Assembly (NCBI RefSeq): GCF_031180885.1
Contig: NZ_JAPSLK010000016.1
Location: forward strand, 94,217-158,216
Length of the DNA stretch: 64,000 nucleotides
From: Saccharothrix sp.
GTDB lineage: Bacteria; Actinomycetota; Actinomycetes; Mycobacteriales; Pseudonocardiaceae
Direction of reading: 5' to 3'
Positions 44,701 to 52,279 of this stretch are shown piece by piece. The translations under genes were made by a program, and so were the position numbers. The first letter of the stretch is position 1, and each line of letters starts with the position of its first letter. The notes under the pieces are model-generated. The model searched no databases. It saw only the letters and a list, made by a program, of their open reading frames with translations, and had not been told where the DNA came from.

Positions 44701-45991
44701 GATGGGGCAGTTGGGGCACAGCAACCAGGTGTCCCACCACATCACCTACATGTACGACTACGCCGGGCAGCCGTGGAAGACGCAGGAGAAGGTGCGGGAG
44801 ATCCTGTCGCGGCTCTACATCGGCAGCGACATCGGGCAGGGTTACCCCGGTGACGAGGACAACGGTGAGCAGTCGGCGTGGTGGCTGTTCAGCGCGCTGG
44901 GCTTCTACCCGTTGCAGATGGGCAACTCCACGTACGCGATCGGGTCGCCGTTGTTCAAGAAGGCGACCGTGCACCTGGAGAACGGCTCCACGTTGGTGGT
45001 GAACGCGCCGAACAACAGCGCGCGCAACATCTACGTGCAGTCGTTGAAGGTCAACGGGAAGGCGTGGGACAAGGCGTACCTGCCGCACTCGGCCATCGCC
45101 TCCGGTGGCACGCTCGACTTCGAGATGGGGTCCTCGCCGTCGCGGTGGGCCACCGGTGCGGACGCCGCGCCACCGTCGTTGACCAGCGGGAACGAGCCGC
45201 CCAAGCCGCTGCGGGACGTGACTTCTGCTTCGGTCGTCACGGGTGCTCCGGCCGCAGTGCTGGACAATTCGTCCCAGACGGCCGGCAGCCTGTCCTGGCT
45301 CCAGGTGGACCTCAAGGACAAGAAGGAGAAGGCCGAGTTCTACACGCTGACGTCCGGAAAGGGGTCCGGTGACCCGTCGTCGTGGGTGCTGAAGGGTTCG
45401 TACGACGGCAAGAACTGGTCCACTGTGGACGAACGGTCCGGTGTGACGTACGCGCACCGGCAGCAGACCCGCGCGTTCAAGATCGCTCGGGCCGGGCACT
45501 ACCAGCACTACCGGCTGGAGTTCCCCGGCGCGGTGTCGGTGGCCGAGGTGGAACTGCTCGCCAAGCCGTTCGTGACGTGCACGTCCACCATCACCGGCGA
45601 GCACGCCGGGCCGCTGCGGGTCGAGGGCGTGGTGTGCGTGGACGGCGGTTCGGTGACCGGGCCGGTGACCGTGGCCGAGGGCGCGTCGCTGTACGCGTTC
45701 GGCGCGCGGCTGGAGGGTCCCGTGTCCGCGTCCGGCGCGGCGGCCGTGGTGCTGGTGGAGACCTCGGTGGGCGGGCCGGTGACCGTGACCGGCGCGTCGG
45801 GCGAGGTGTCGCTGGAGCGGACCACCGTGGGCGGGCCGGTCAACCTGGTCGGCAACCGCGGCGGCACGGTGGTCGCGGGCAACACCGTCGGCGGACCGCT
45901 GTCCTGCGGGACCAGCAGCCCGCCGCCGGTCGACAACGGGTGGGCGAACGACGTGCGGGGGCCGAAGTCCGGCCAGTGCTCGGCGTTCTAG
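41726..45991 (+). CDS. Secreted GH92 alpha-mannosidase with discoidin/CBM32-like domains
   Basis: A 1421-residue secreted enzyme. The signal peptide ends near residue 33 (SPATAA). An N-terminal F5/8-type domain (ENLVDGNTASKWLTFTRTGW and LRGSNDGSTWTTVDTRTGEA) precedes the GH92 domain. GH92 marks are NNFPATAVPHGFNFWSPMTN, FWDTYRTTWPAYSLFTP, the catalytic region HYDPREWGHDYTETDGWNMA, and GYPGDEDNGEQSAWWLFSAL. A second F5/8-like domain follows, then a Gly-rich C-terminal repeat region (VGGPVTV-type units). It trims alpha-1,2/1,3-mannose from glycans, using calcium. ATG 41726 is used; ATG 41735 is possible. Divergent from ROK regulator 2. Confidence 0.92.
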   Translation: MRHMRRSRRSLVILMTAALAAGSVGGWSPATAAPGEPAVSETLFATSFEDGQPQPKWASTVETGPDGAPKTSGVNGSDSTGIPGNVTDRIVDVAANSEYVEAGEVKENLVDGNTASKWLTFTRTGWVRFTFPEPVAVKRYAMTSANDAPERDPKDWTLRGSNDGSTWTTVDTRTGEAFTERFQTKTYDTTNTEAFRLYQLDISANYGGVGLIQLAEVQFSDGSTTPPAQNMRTTVGKGANGGYNAKAGMGFTGVKALRYQGTHVAAERGYSYNKVFEVDIPVTDTTELSYLVFPSFITDDLNYPSTHVALDLAFSDGTYLSDLGARDQHGFELSPRGQGAAKSLYTNQWNRVASVIGKVAAGKTIKRILVAYDNPRGPAAFNGWLDDIAVKSAPATVDKPRPSDHVLTTRGTNSSGSFSRGNNFPATAVPHGFNFWSPMTNAGSISWLYEYAKANNRDNLPTLQAFTASHEPSPWMGDRQTFQVMPSTGTPTADRAMRALPFRHENETAQAHYYGVRFENGMRTEIAPTDHAAVFRFTFTGDTSNLVFDNVNNSGGLTLDAANGVVTGFSDVKSGLSTGATRLFVYGKVNRPVTASGRLTGVGRDNVAGYLQFDTSSDKTVELRIATSLLGVDQARRNLELEVSTSDTFESVRDRAQQAWDEVLGMIEVEGATEDQLTTLYSNLYRLYLYPNSGFENVGTAENPKYQYASPVQPAGPSTPTRTGAKVVDGKIYVNNGFWDTYRTTWPAYSLFTPRKAGELADGFVQQYRDGGWVARWSSPGYANLMTGTSSDVAFADAYVKGVKDFDVKAAFDAAVKNATVAPPNAGVGRKGLDTSIFLGYTSTATGEGMSWAIEGYVNDYGIANMAKALYQETGDAEYLAQSEYFANRAQNYIHMFDPATKFFQGRKPDGTWRESPEHYDPREWGHDYTETDGWNMAFSVPHDGQGLANLYGGREGLASKLDEFFATPETAKFPGSYGGVIHEMTEARDVRMGQLGHSNQVSHHITYMYDYAGQPWKTQEKVREILSRLYIGSDIGQGYPGDEDNGEQSAWWLFSALGFYPLQMGNSTYAIGSPLFKKATVHLENGSTLVVNAPNNSARNIYVQSLKVNGKAWDKAYLPHSAIASGGTLDFEMGSSPSRWATGADAAPPSLTSGNEPPKPLRDVTSASVVTGAPAAVLDNSSQTAGSLSWLQVDLKDKKEKAEFYTLTSGKGSGDPSSWVLKGSYDGKNWSTVDERSGVTYAHRQQTRAFKIARAGHYQHYRLEFPGAVSVAEVELLAKPFVTCTSTITGEHAGPLRVEGVVCVDGGSVTGPVTVAEGASLYAFGARLEGPVSASGAAAVVLVETSVGGPVTVTGASGEVSLERTTVGGPVNLVGNRGGTVVAGNTVGGPLSCGTSSPPPVDNGWANDVRGPKSGQCSAF

Positions 45992-45997
45992 ACGGTC

Positions 45998-46099
45998 GTC
46001 ACCGTTCGGAGGTCGTCACCGTCCGGTGGGCGTCACCGTCCGGTGGGCGTCACCGTCCGGTGGGCGCCACCGTTCGGAGGGCGCCACCGATCGGAGGGT
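45998..46099. repeat. 17-bp tandem repeat (six units)
   Basis: Six units of 17 bases fill the gap between two convergent genes. Units 2-4 are identical (GTCACCGTCCGGTGGGC); the others differ at three or four positions. Each unit contains the self-complementary core CACCG-TC-CGGTG or a variant, so the block can form serial hairpins and may serve as a bidirectional terminator. Confidence 0.9.
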
Positions 46100-46101
46100 C
46101 G

Positions 46102-47004
46102 TCACCAGGAGATTTCGCGGCAGCGTTCCGCGGAGTCTCCTGGTTCGACCTGGAGCGTGGCGTGCTCGATGCGGTACCGGTCGACCAGCAGCGACTGGGC
46201 CGCCTTGAGCACCTGCGCCGGGTCGGCGTCGCGGCACGTGGTGAGGTGGGCGGAGGCGACCTCCATGCCCGAGGTGAGCGTCCAGACGTGCAGGTCGTGG
46301 GCCTCCTCGACGCCGGGCAGGTCGCCCAGGTCGGTCTGCATCGCGGCGACGTCGACCCGCGCGGGGGCGTGCTGGAACAGGATGCGCAGCGCGCCCGCCG
46401 CCAGCTTCCACGTGCGGGGGAGTACGAACAGGCCGATCGCGACACCCATGATCGGGTCGGCGTAGCGCCACCCGAAGATCAGCATCAGCGCGCCGCTGAT
46501 GAGCACGCCGACCGAGCCGACGAGGTCGGCCAGGACCTCCAGGTACGCGCCGCGGACGTTGATGCTGTCCTTCGCGCCGTCGCGCAGCAGGAGGAACGAG
46601 ACGAGGTTGGCGAGCAGACCGCCCACCGCGACCAGCACCACCGGCAGGCCGGGCACCTCCGGCGGGTTGCCGAACCGCCCCACGGCCTCGAAGACGACAT
46701 AACCGGCGACCCCGAACAGCAGCACGGCGTTGGCCAGCGCGGCCAGGACCTCGGCCCGGTACATGCCGAACGTCCGGCTGCCGCTGATCTTGGCCCGGCG
46801 GGCGAGGAGGATCGCGGTGAGCGCCATGCCGACGCCCAGGACGTCGGTGAGCATGTGCGCGGCGTCGGAGATGACCGCAAGCGATTGCGTGGCGAAGCCG
46901 ACGACGAACTCGACCACCATGAACGCCGCGCCGATGCCGAACGCGACCCACAGCTTGCCGAGGTGCTGCGCGCTCGCTGACCCGTGGCCGTGACCATGAC
47001 CCAT
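46102..47004 (-). CDS. Cation diffusion facilitator family metal exporter
   Basis: A 300-residue CDF transporter. The His-rich N-terminus (MGHGHGHGSA) and six membrane segments are typical. Metal-site residues appear in SLAVISDAAHMLTDVLGVGM and YLEVLADLVGSVGVLI (HxxxD- and DxxxD-like pairs). The cytoplasmic C-terminal domain has VEEAHDLHVWTLTSGMEVAS. It exports zinc, cobalt or cadmium in exchange for protons. ATG 47004 is chosen because a matched promoter puts the transcript start there; ATG 47040 would place the palindrome inside the coding region. Confidence 0.92.
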   Translation of the reverse strand: MGHGHGHGSASAQHLGKLWVAFGIGAAFMVVEFVVGFATQSLAVISDAAHMLTDVLGVGMALTAILLARRAKISGSRTFGMYRAEVLAALANAVLLFGVAGYVVFEAVGRFGNPPEVPGLPVVLVAVGGLLANLVSFLLLRDGAKDSINVRGAYLEVLADLVGSVGVLISGALMLIFGWRYADPIMGVAIGLFVLPRTWKLAAGALRILFQHAPARVDVAAMQTDLGDLPGVEEAHDLHVWTLTSGMEVASAHLTTCRDADPAQVLKAAQSLLVDRYRIEHATLQVEPGDSAERCREISW

Positions 47005-47011
47005 GGTTTGG

Positions 47012-47040
47012 AACATATAGTCACATGCGCATGAGTGCAA
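47012..47040 (-). promoter_or_regulatory. CDF promoter with a palindrome in the spacer
   Basis: On the minus strand TTGCAC (47040-47035) and TATGTT (47017-47012) are 17 bases apart, ending seven bases before ATG 47004. The spacer contains CATGCGCATG (47024-47033), a perfect palindrome of the kind bound by ArsR- or MerR-family metal sensors. Confidence 0.55.
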
Positions 47041-47046
47041 CCGGGC

Positions 47047-48630
47047 TCAGGTGAACCTTCCCAGCAGCCGGACCAGTGAGGGTGCGATCCGGTTCGCGAC
47101 CTGTACGAACCTGGCCTCGGGCGTGACCGGCACCACCGCCCTTCCAGTCCGGACCGCCTGCACCACCTGCTCGGCCACCCTGTCCGCGGTGTACCCCCGC
47201 AACCGGTACGCCTTCGCCGCCTTCTTCCTCTTCTCGGCCTGCTGGGCGTCATCCGCCCCGGCGAACCGGGTGGTCGCCGCGATGTTGGTGTCCACCACTC
47301 CGGGGCAGATCGCGCTCACCCGGATCCGGTGCTTGCGCAGCTCCGCGTCCAGGCACTGCGCCAACATCAACACCGCCGCTTTGGTGGTCGAGTAGGCCGG
47401 AAGGGAGACCATCGGGAAGTAGCCCGCTGCCGAGGCGGTGACCACGAGGTTCCCTCCTTGTCCCCGCTCGACCATGTACGGCGCGAACGCCCGCAGCGTG
47501 TGCACGACACCCCACAGGTTGACGTCGACCGCCCGCCGCCAGTCCTCTTCGGACGTGTCCAGAAACGTGCCCGCCACCGCGATCCCCGCGTTGGCCATCA
47601 CCACATCCGGCACCCCGTGCTTGTGGACGACCTCCCGCGCGAGGGCATGCGTAGCCGCACCGTCGGCCACATCCAGCCGATACCCCACCCCACCGACCTC
47701 AGCGGCCGTCCTCTCCGCTCCCTCCAAGTCCACATCAAGCACCACCACAAACGCCCCATCGCGCGCGAACCGCAACGCGGAGGCCCGCCCAATCCCACTC
47801 GCGCCCCCCGTGACAACCACGACCTCCCGCCGCTGCCTCCCTTCCACGAAGTCCTCGATCACCCGCGCCACCTGCTCCGGATGCGTCCGCGGCGCCCAAT
47901 GCCCCGCCACAAGCCGAGACCGCGAGAGTTCATCCGTCCACTTCTCCGCCGCCTCAAGGTGCCCAGCCCTTACAAACGGGTCTTCCGTCAACTCGATCTG
48001 ATGCACCGGCACGGTCACCCTGCGCGCTTCAGCTCTTGCCCCCAGATTGGCCCGATACAACTCCAACCCGTTGACCAGCTCCCGATGCCCGGCCCCCACC
48101 CGCCTCCGAACCCACGGCACCCGCCACAAGCCCTCGGCCACCCCCGGCACCAGAAACCCACCGATGTACCAGGACCGGCCCAACGTCCCCAAAACCTTCC
48201 CCGGCCTCCGATGCCAGTTCCTCCGCACCCAGTCCCGCACATGCCCCAGATCAGGCCCAGAGATTGACACAAACGACCGAAACACGTGCGGATACCGCGC
48301 AACCGCCGCCCACCCGATCACCGACCCCCAGTCATGCCCCACGAGGTGCACCGCCCCGGCCCCCTCGACAACCGCAACCAGGTCGTCAACCACCTCGGCC
48401 ACCCGGTACCCACCCCGCTCCGCAGGCGCCCCCGACCCACCGGCCCCCCGAAGATCAACCCGAACAACCCGGTACCGCTCCACCAGCCGCTCGACGACCC
48501 CGTCCCACACCCGCGAGTCATCCGGGTACCCGTGCACCAACAGCACCACAGCCGCCCCGCGCACCCCACCCTCAACCACCCGAACCCGCAGGTCACCGCG
48601 CCGCACGAACCGCTCCACTGCCGGATCCAC
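47047..48630 (-). CDS. Alpha/beta hydrolase - short-chain dehydrogenase fusion (EphD-like)
   Basis: A 527-residue two-domain protein. Residues 1-270 are an epoxide-hydrolase-type alpha/beta hydrolase (VVLLVHGYPDDSRVWDGVVE; nucleophile Asp in HLVGHDWGSVIGW; His in VAGHWAPRTHPEQ). Residues 280-527 are an SDR (VVVVTGGASGIGRASALRFA, MANAGIA, and YSTTK with catalytic Tyr and Lys). The same order is found in mycobacterial EphD, linked to mycolic-acid or lipid oxidation. The substrate here is unknown. GTG 48630 lies seven bases after TACCCT on the minus strand with no ribosome site, so it is likely leaderless. Confidence 0.87.
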   Translation of the reverse strand: MDPAVERFVRRGDLRVRVVEGGVRGAAVVLLVHGYPDDSRVWDGVVERLVERYRVVRVDLRGAGGSGAPAERGGYRVAEVVDDLVAVVEGAGAVHLVGHDWGSVIGWAAVARYPHVFRSFVSISGPDLGHVRDWVRRNWHRRPGKVLGTLGRSWYIGGFLVPGVAEGLWRVPWVRRRVGAGHRELVNGLELYRANLGARAEARRVTVPVHQIELTEDPFVRAGHLEAAEKWTDELSRSRLVAGHWAPRTHPEQVARVIEDFVEGRQRREVVVVTGGASGIGRASALRFARDGAFVVVLDVDLEGAERTAAEVGGVGYRLDVADGAATHALAREVVHKHGVPDVVMANAGIAVAGTFLDTSEEDWRRAVDVNLWGVVHTLRAFAPYMVERGQGGNLVVTASAAGYFPMVSLPAYSTTKAAVLMLAQCLDAELRKHRIRVSAICPGVVDTNIAATTRFAGADDAQQAEKRKKAAKAYRLRGYTADRVAEQVVQAVRTGRAVVPVTPEARFVQVANRIAPSLVRLLGRFT

Positions 48631-48696
48631 ACCCAGGAGGGTAGGGGGTTGCGAACCCGCCCCGACACTCCTGCTAAGCTTCCCCCCGTAGCTACG

Positions 48697-48768
48697 GCCC
48701 CCGTAGCTCAGGGGATAGAGCACCGCCCTCCGGAGGCGGGTGCGCAGGTTCGAATCCTGCCGGGGGCA
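48697..48768 (+). tRNA. tRNA-Arg (anticodon CCG)
   Basis: A full cloverleaf of 72 bases. The acceptor GCCCCCG (48697-48703) pairs with CGGGGGC (48761-48767) and the discriminator is A. The D arm is GCTCAGGGGATAGAGC. The anticodon stem CCGCC/GGCGG holds loop CTCCGGA, giving anticodon CCG at 48730-48732. The T arm is GCAGG-TTCGAAT-CCTGC. CCA is not encoded. It marks the left edge of a decayed region. Confidence 0.97.
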
Positions 48769-48788
48769 CCCAGGTTGATCATTACGAA

Positions 48789-48825
48789 AAGGCCCTTGAC
48801 CAGCGCGAACGCGGTCAAGGGCCTT
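48789..48825 (+). terminator. Hairpin terminator after tRNA-Arg
   Basis: AAGGCCCTTGACC (48789-48801) pairs perfectly with GGTCAAGGGCCTT (48813-48825), a 13-bp stem with an 11-base loop, 20 bases after the tRNA. The following T content is low. Confidence 0.8.
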
Positions 48826-48929
48826 ACTCGTGTTTCCGGCCGTCTACGGCTGGTTGTGCCAGTTGCCGTTCCGGCGGTGGTCGGGCGTCATCCTGAGTGG
48901 CGCCGTGCCGGGGCTGTGTTCGCCGTTCG

Positions 48930-49106
48930 TCAGCTTGAGGCGCGACGTGATGGGGCGGCCAGTGGGGTTAGGGCGGCGGTGATGGTGTCGGTTGGGCGGT
49001 GGGGGTTGGGTTCGGCGCGGGCTAGGACGTGTAGGCCCTGCATCAGTGCCAGCAGCAGGCGGGCTTGGGCCTCGCAGTCCACGTCGGGGTGGATCTCGCC
49101 GGAGCG
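48930..49106 (-). pseudogene. TetR regulator C-terminal fragment
   Basis: The minus strand encodes GEIHPDVDCEAQARLLLALM followed by QGLHVLARAEPNPHRPTDTI and a stop at 48930. This is the end of a TetR-family ligand domain. The DNA-binding half is absent. Just upstream (49104-49211, plus strand) a different remnant reads ALFPGNVEASLVVNSGIDGG then ANPCSLLAAAIKSGS and a stop; its source is not recognised. The rest of 48826-49304 has no other supportable content. Confidence 0.5.
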
Positions 49107-49304
49107 TTGTTCCCCGGCAACGTCGAGGCCTCTCTCGTCGTCAACAGCGGCATCGACGGCGGGGCCAATCCGTGCTCCCTCCTGGCTGCGGCGATCAAGT
49201 CCGGGAGCTGACCCCCTGTTCGCAACCCGACGGCGGTGCCGAAGATCCCGGCGCCGCCGTCGAACTCTTTGGCAGCGACCACCCGGGAGGGCCACTTCTT
49301 GTGG

Positions 49305-49616
49305 TCAGGGGTTGTGCCAGGGTGGGTTGAGGATCTCGCTCCAGCGGGTGCCGGCGGGGATTGTCGCGTGGTGGTTGTGGGGGTCTCGGATCGGGGTCAG
49401 GGTGGTCATGGTGAGGATCACGCCGGTGGGGGTGTGGGCTTTTCCGTTGGTGGGATGGCGGTTTGCGGGTGGTAGGTCGTGTTTCGACGTGAAGTGGGCG
49501 ATGGTGCGGATGTCGTTCAGGGTTCGTGCGTGGAGGACGGTTAAGGGGCGGCGGTGGGTGGTGTAGCCGTGCGTCTCGGCGGGGTTTGGTCTCGGTGAGG
49601 GTTCGTCCTCGGCCAC
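49305..49616 (-). CDS. Hypothetical protein (103 aa)
   Basis: The frame has the strong C-ending codon bias of genuine genes here, unlike its surroundings. It encodes 103 residues rich in His, Pro and Thr (THRRPLTVLHARTLNDIRTI and TIPAGTRWSEILNPPWHNP). GTG 49616 follows AAGGGGAA at about nine bases. No family recognised. It could be intact or the end of a longer lost gene, given the decayed neighbourhood. Confidence 0.5.
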   Translation of the reverse strand: MAEDEPSPRPNPAETHGYTTHRRPLTVLHARTLNDIRTIAHFTSKHDLPPANRHPTNGKAHTPTGVILTMTTLTPIRDPHNHHATIPAGTRWSEILNPPWHNP

Positions 49617-49982
49617 TCGGGAATTCCCCTTTCGGGTTAGGGGATCGAGCACGTCATTAGCGCAGGTGTGGCGTGAGACGTCCGGTGTGTGCAGCGGACC
49701 GCGCTAGTGGCGGAGGTGTTCGGCGAGGCGGCGTTGGATGGCTTCCGCCTCGGGGGTGCCTTGCCGGGCGTGGGTGATCGAGGAGAGGAAGACGTCGGGG
49801 GGAGGGGCGGCTGTGGTGGTGCGGGGTGCGGGCCGGTCACGAGGGCATGTTAGTTGTTTGCGACGGACGGTGGTTGTGGGCGACGGTCGCTCGATGGGGT
49901 GAGGGTCGAGGGTAAGTGGACCTTTGGGATGAGGTCCGGGTGGATATTTGGGGAGGCCACTTTACTGGGGGAAGGTGGTGGG
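49617..49982. other. Decayed intergenic segment with a coding remnant
   Basis: No intact gene. On the minus strand, 49704 to about 49800 reads DVFLSSITHARQGTPEAEAI then QRRLAEHLRH and a stop, with natural codon use but no start, so it is probably a gene end. The stretch 49840-49980 shows no feature other than the likely promoter and ribosome site of the following PaiB gene (GGGGGAAGG near 49968). Confidence 0.4.
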
Positions 49983-50597
49983 GTGTATGTGCCTGGGCAT
50001 TTTGCTGTTGGGGATGACGCCGTGCGGGAGTTGTTGGTGCGGCGTGGGGTGGGGGATTTGATCACTGCCACTGGGGCTGGGGTGGTGGCTACGTTCTTGC
50101 CCTTCGTGTTCGACGAGGAGGCAAGGGTGTTGCGGGGCCACCTTGCTCGGAACAACGAGCAGTGGAAGTCGGGGGTGGTTGGGGAAGGGTTGCTGATCGT
50201 GCATGGGAGCGACAGTTATGTGTCGCCGTCCTGGTATGCGACCAAGGCTGAGCACGGACGCGTTGTGCCTACTTGGAACTACGTCACTGCCCATGTCTAC
50301 GGAAAAGTTCGGTTCCATGACGACCCGGTCTGGGTGGGGCGGGTTGTTCGGGAGTTGACCGAGAGGCACGAAGGAGCCGGCGGGTGGTCGGTGGACGACG
50401 CGCCTGCTGGGTTCGTGGAGGGGCAGTTGCGGGCGGTTGTCGGTGTTGAGGTTGTGGTTTCTCGGGTTGAGGGGAAGTGGAAGCTCAGTCAGAACCGGTC
50501 TGGGGCGGACATCGACGGGGTTGTGGCTGGGTTGCGCGGGGTGGGGGACGTTGTGGGGGCGGAGGAGGTTGAGAGGGCTCGGCCGGTGGGGAAGTAA
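49983..50597 (+). CDS. PaiB-type FMN-binding negative transcriptional regulator
   Basis: A 204-residue protein with the PaiB order: VYVPGHFAVGDDAVRELLVR, ITATGAGVVATFLPFVFDEE, LRGHLARNNEQWKSG, IVHGSDSYVSPSWYATKAEH, VPTWNYVTAHVYGKVRFHDD and VVVSRVEGKWKLSQNRSGAD. It has a split-barrel flavin-binding fold. PaiB was described as a repressor in Bacillus; related proteins are flavin reductases. GTG 49983 matches the family N-terminus and has GGAAGG upstream. The gene is richer in GTT/GGG codons than most here. It is one of the few intact genes in the decayed region. Confidence 0.88.
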   Translation: MYVPGHFAVGDDAVRELLVRRGVGDLITATGAGVVATFLPFVFDEEARVLRGHLARNNEQWKSGVVGEGLLIVHGSDSYVSPSWYATKAEHGRVVPTWNYVTAHVYGKVRFHDDPVWVGRVVRELTERHEGAGGWSVDDAPAGFVEGQLRAVVGVEVVVSRVEGKWKLSQNRSGADIDGVVAGLRGVGDVVGAEEVERARPVGK

Positions 50598-50699
50598 GAG
50601 TCCTCGGCGCAGTGCCAAGGGTGGCTGCGTGGGCCCGGCGACGGGAACCCGGTGTGTTGGGCTCTCGTCGCGGGGTCAGGTGGTGACGAGGCCGGGTGT

Positions 50700-51260
50700 G
50701 GTGGGGGGTGGGGGTGTGGAGGGGGATTAGGAGGAGGGTCAGGAGGGCGGCGGCTAGGGCGGTTGAGGCGGCTGCCGTCAGGGCTGATTGGTAGCCGTTG
50801 GCCAAAGCGGTGGGGTGGCGGTGCCGGTTGTGGCGGTGGCGGTGGTTACGGCGATGGCCAGGCCCAACGAGCCGCCGAATTGTTGGGCTGTGGTGAAGAT
50901 GCCGGACGTCAGGCCCGCTTGGGACGGAGTGCCGCCGGTGGTCGCGCCGACCGTGTTGGTGACGAAGGCGTTGGGGGACAAGGCACCCAGCAGCGAAGCG
51001 GCAGTGAACAGGGCCATGCCGGTCATGTACATCCGGCGGCGGCCAAGGAGGTCTGCGGCTCGGCCGCCCAGGAGGAGAAGGCCGCCGAACGCCAGCACGT
51101 AGGCGTTGGCGACCCAGGACAGGCCGTCGGGGGTGAAGTCAAGGGCTGCACCGATCGACGGCAGGGCCACGCCGACGATCGATGCGTCCAGTACGAGCAC
51201 GAACTGGGTGGCGGCGAGGAGGGCTGGAGCGAACCCCGCCCGCCGAGCGGTTTGGTCCAT
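50700..51260 (-). pseudogene. MFS (DHA2-type) drug exporter, large internal deletion and frameshift
   Basis: It begins normally at ATG 51260 with segments 1-3 of a 14-span exporter (QFVLVLDASIVGVALPSIGA, LSWVANAYVLAFGGLLLLGG, ADLLGRRRMYMTGMALFTAA). After LLGALSPNAFV it jumps to TNTVGATTGGTPSQAGLTSG and QQFGGSLGLAIAV, a segment near span 13, so about 250-300 residues are missing. Then the frame changes and the final span (NGYQSALTAAASTALAAALL) is read in another frame. It cannot transport as a full MFS protein. Confidence 0.7.
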
Positions 51261-51296
51261 CGGGGATCATTTTGGCAAAATGTCTAATGTGGACGA

Positions 51297-51779
51297 TCAG
51301 GACTTGTTCCACTGCTCTGCGGGAGAGACGCCCGGGAGCGGCTTGCCGATCAGGGCCAGGGGCACGAAGAAGTTGACCTGGCCGATGGCGACGGCCAGTG
51401 CGGCGATGCCCTCGTCGTCGTAGTGCTCGGCCACCTCGGCGTACAGCGCGTCGGGCACGCGCTCGCCCTGCGTGGACGGCTGGAGGACGGCCTCGACCAA
51501 GGCCAGGGCGGCGCGCTCGGCCGGCGTGTAGTACGGCGCGTCCCGCCAGGTCGCGACGCCGGTGATGCGCTCCTCCGTGTCGCCGGCGCGGCGGAGGTTG
51601 GTGGTGTGCAGGACGGTCAGATAGGTGTTGCCGACGATCTGCCCGGCCCGCAACTGGATCAGGCCGATCGTCGTGCGCGGCAGCGGGCCGGTGCCGGTCG
51701 CGGTGAACAGCGCCTTGGAGATGTCCTTCAGGGCCGGGACGAGGTCCTGCGGGTTGGCCAGGCGCGAGGTGTTCGACAT
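51297..51779 (-). CDS. Carboxymuconolactone decarboxylase-like protein without CxxC
   Basis: A 160-residue AhpD/CMD-fold protein: LRAGQIVGNTYLTVLHTTNL, GVATWRDAPYYTPAERAALA, LVEAVLQ and AVAIGQVNFFVPLALI. In active AhpD-like members the first segment reads with two cysteines (YCxxCHT); here N-T-Y-L-T-V-L-H replaces them, so the redox site is lost while the His is kept. The protein may be structural or a binding protein. GGAAGGA lies upstream of ATG 51779. A TetR fragment follows upstream on the same strand, a former regulator pair. Confidence 0.8.
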   Translation of the reverse strand: MSNTSRLANPQDLVPALKDISKALFTATGTGPLPRTTIGLIQLRAGQIVGNTYLTVLHTTNLRRAGDTEERITGVATWRDAPYYTPAERAALALVEAVLQPSTQGERVPDALYAEVAEHYDDEGIAALAVAIGQVNFFVPLALIGKPLPGVSPAEQWNKS

Positions 51780-51859
51780 TGCGGTGTTTCCTTCCGAGTT
51801 GGGTTACGTCTGGCTGACGTACCGCTCGGCGCGGATGTGACCGCTGTGCCGAAAAGTTT

Positions 51860-52270
51860 CTAGGGGAGCGCGGCGGCCAGTCCGTCGAGGACTCGTTCGA
51901 GGCCATAGGTGAAGGTCTCGTCGCGTGACTGCACCGGGTCGGAGTCCACGTATGCGGCGAGTTGCTGCTGCATGTGCGGGTGGTCGGTGGCGGCCTGTTC
52001 GATGGCCGGGCGCAGGTCGGTCAGCAGGTCCTCCTCGGACCGGCCGCTGCGGGTCAGGGTGGACAGCCACGCGGCCTCGTTGACGCCGACGCCGATCACG
52101 TACGCCATGACCGTGCTGATCGCGTGGTTGGCCTCGCCGGCCGGGAACCCCGCGGTCCGGAACAGCCCGAGCATCCGGTCGCTCAGGTTCATCACGTGGG
52201 GGCCGAGGTAGGCCAGGCCGACCTGCCCGAGCAGGGTCGCGATCCACGGGTGCCGCAGGATCATCGACCG
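51860..52270 (-). pseudogene. TetR regulator, C-terminal domain only
   Basis: The segment from about 52264 (MILRHPWIATLLGQVGLAYL) to the stop at 51860 (TYGLERVLDGLAAALP) is the tetracycline-repressor-like C-terminal domain of a TetR regulator, about 135 residues. The DNA-binding domain is missing. It is replaced directly by the truncated start of an MFS gene on the other strand. One deletion across the divergent promoter explains both losses. Confidence 0.7.
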
Positions 52271-52279
52271 CACGCTGTG

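Noticed and set aside
41705..45604. 1299-codon frame antisense to GH92
   Set aside because: No recognisable domain and Val/Gly/Arg-rich; the plus strand has full GH92 catalytic motifs.
48750..49900. Search for an attachment-site duplicate of the tRNA 3' end
   Set aside because: No repeat of the 3' tRNA sequence was seen within the window, so an integrated element cannot be bounded.
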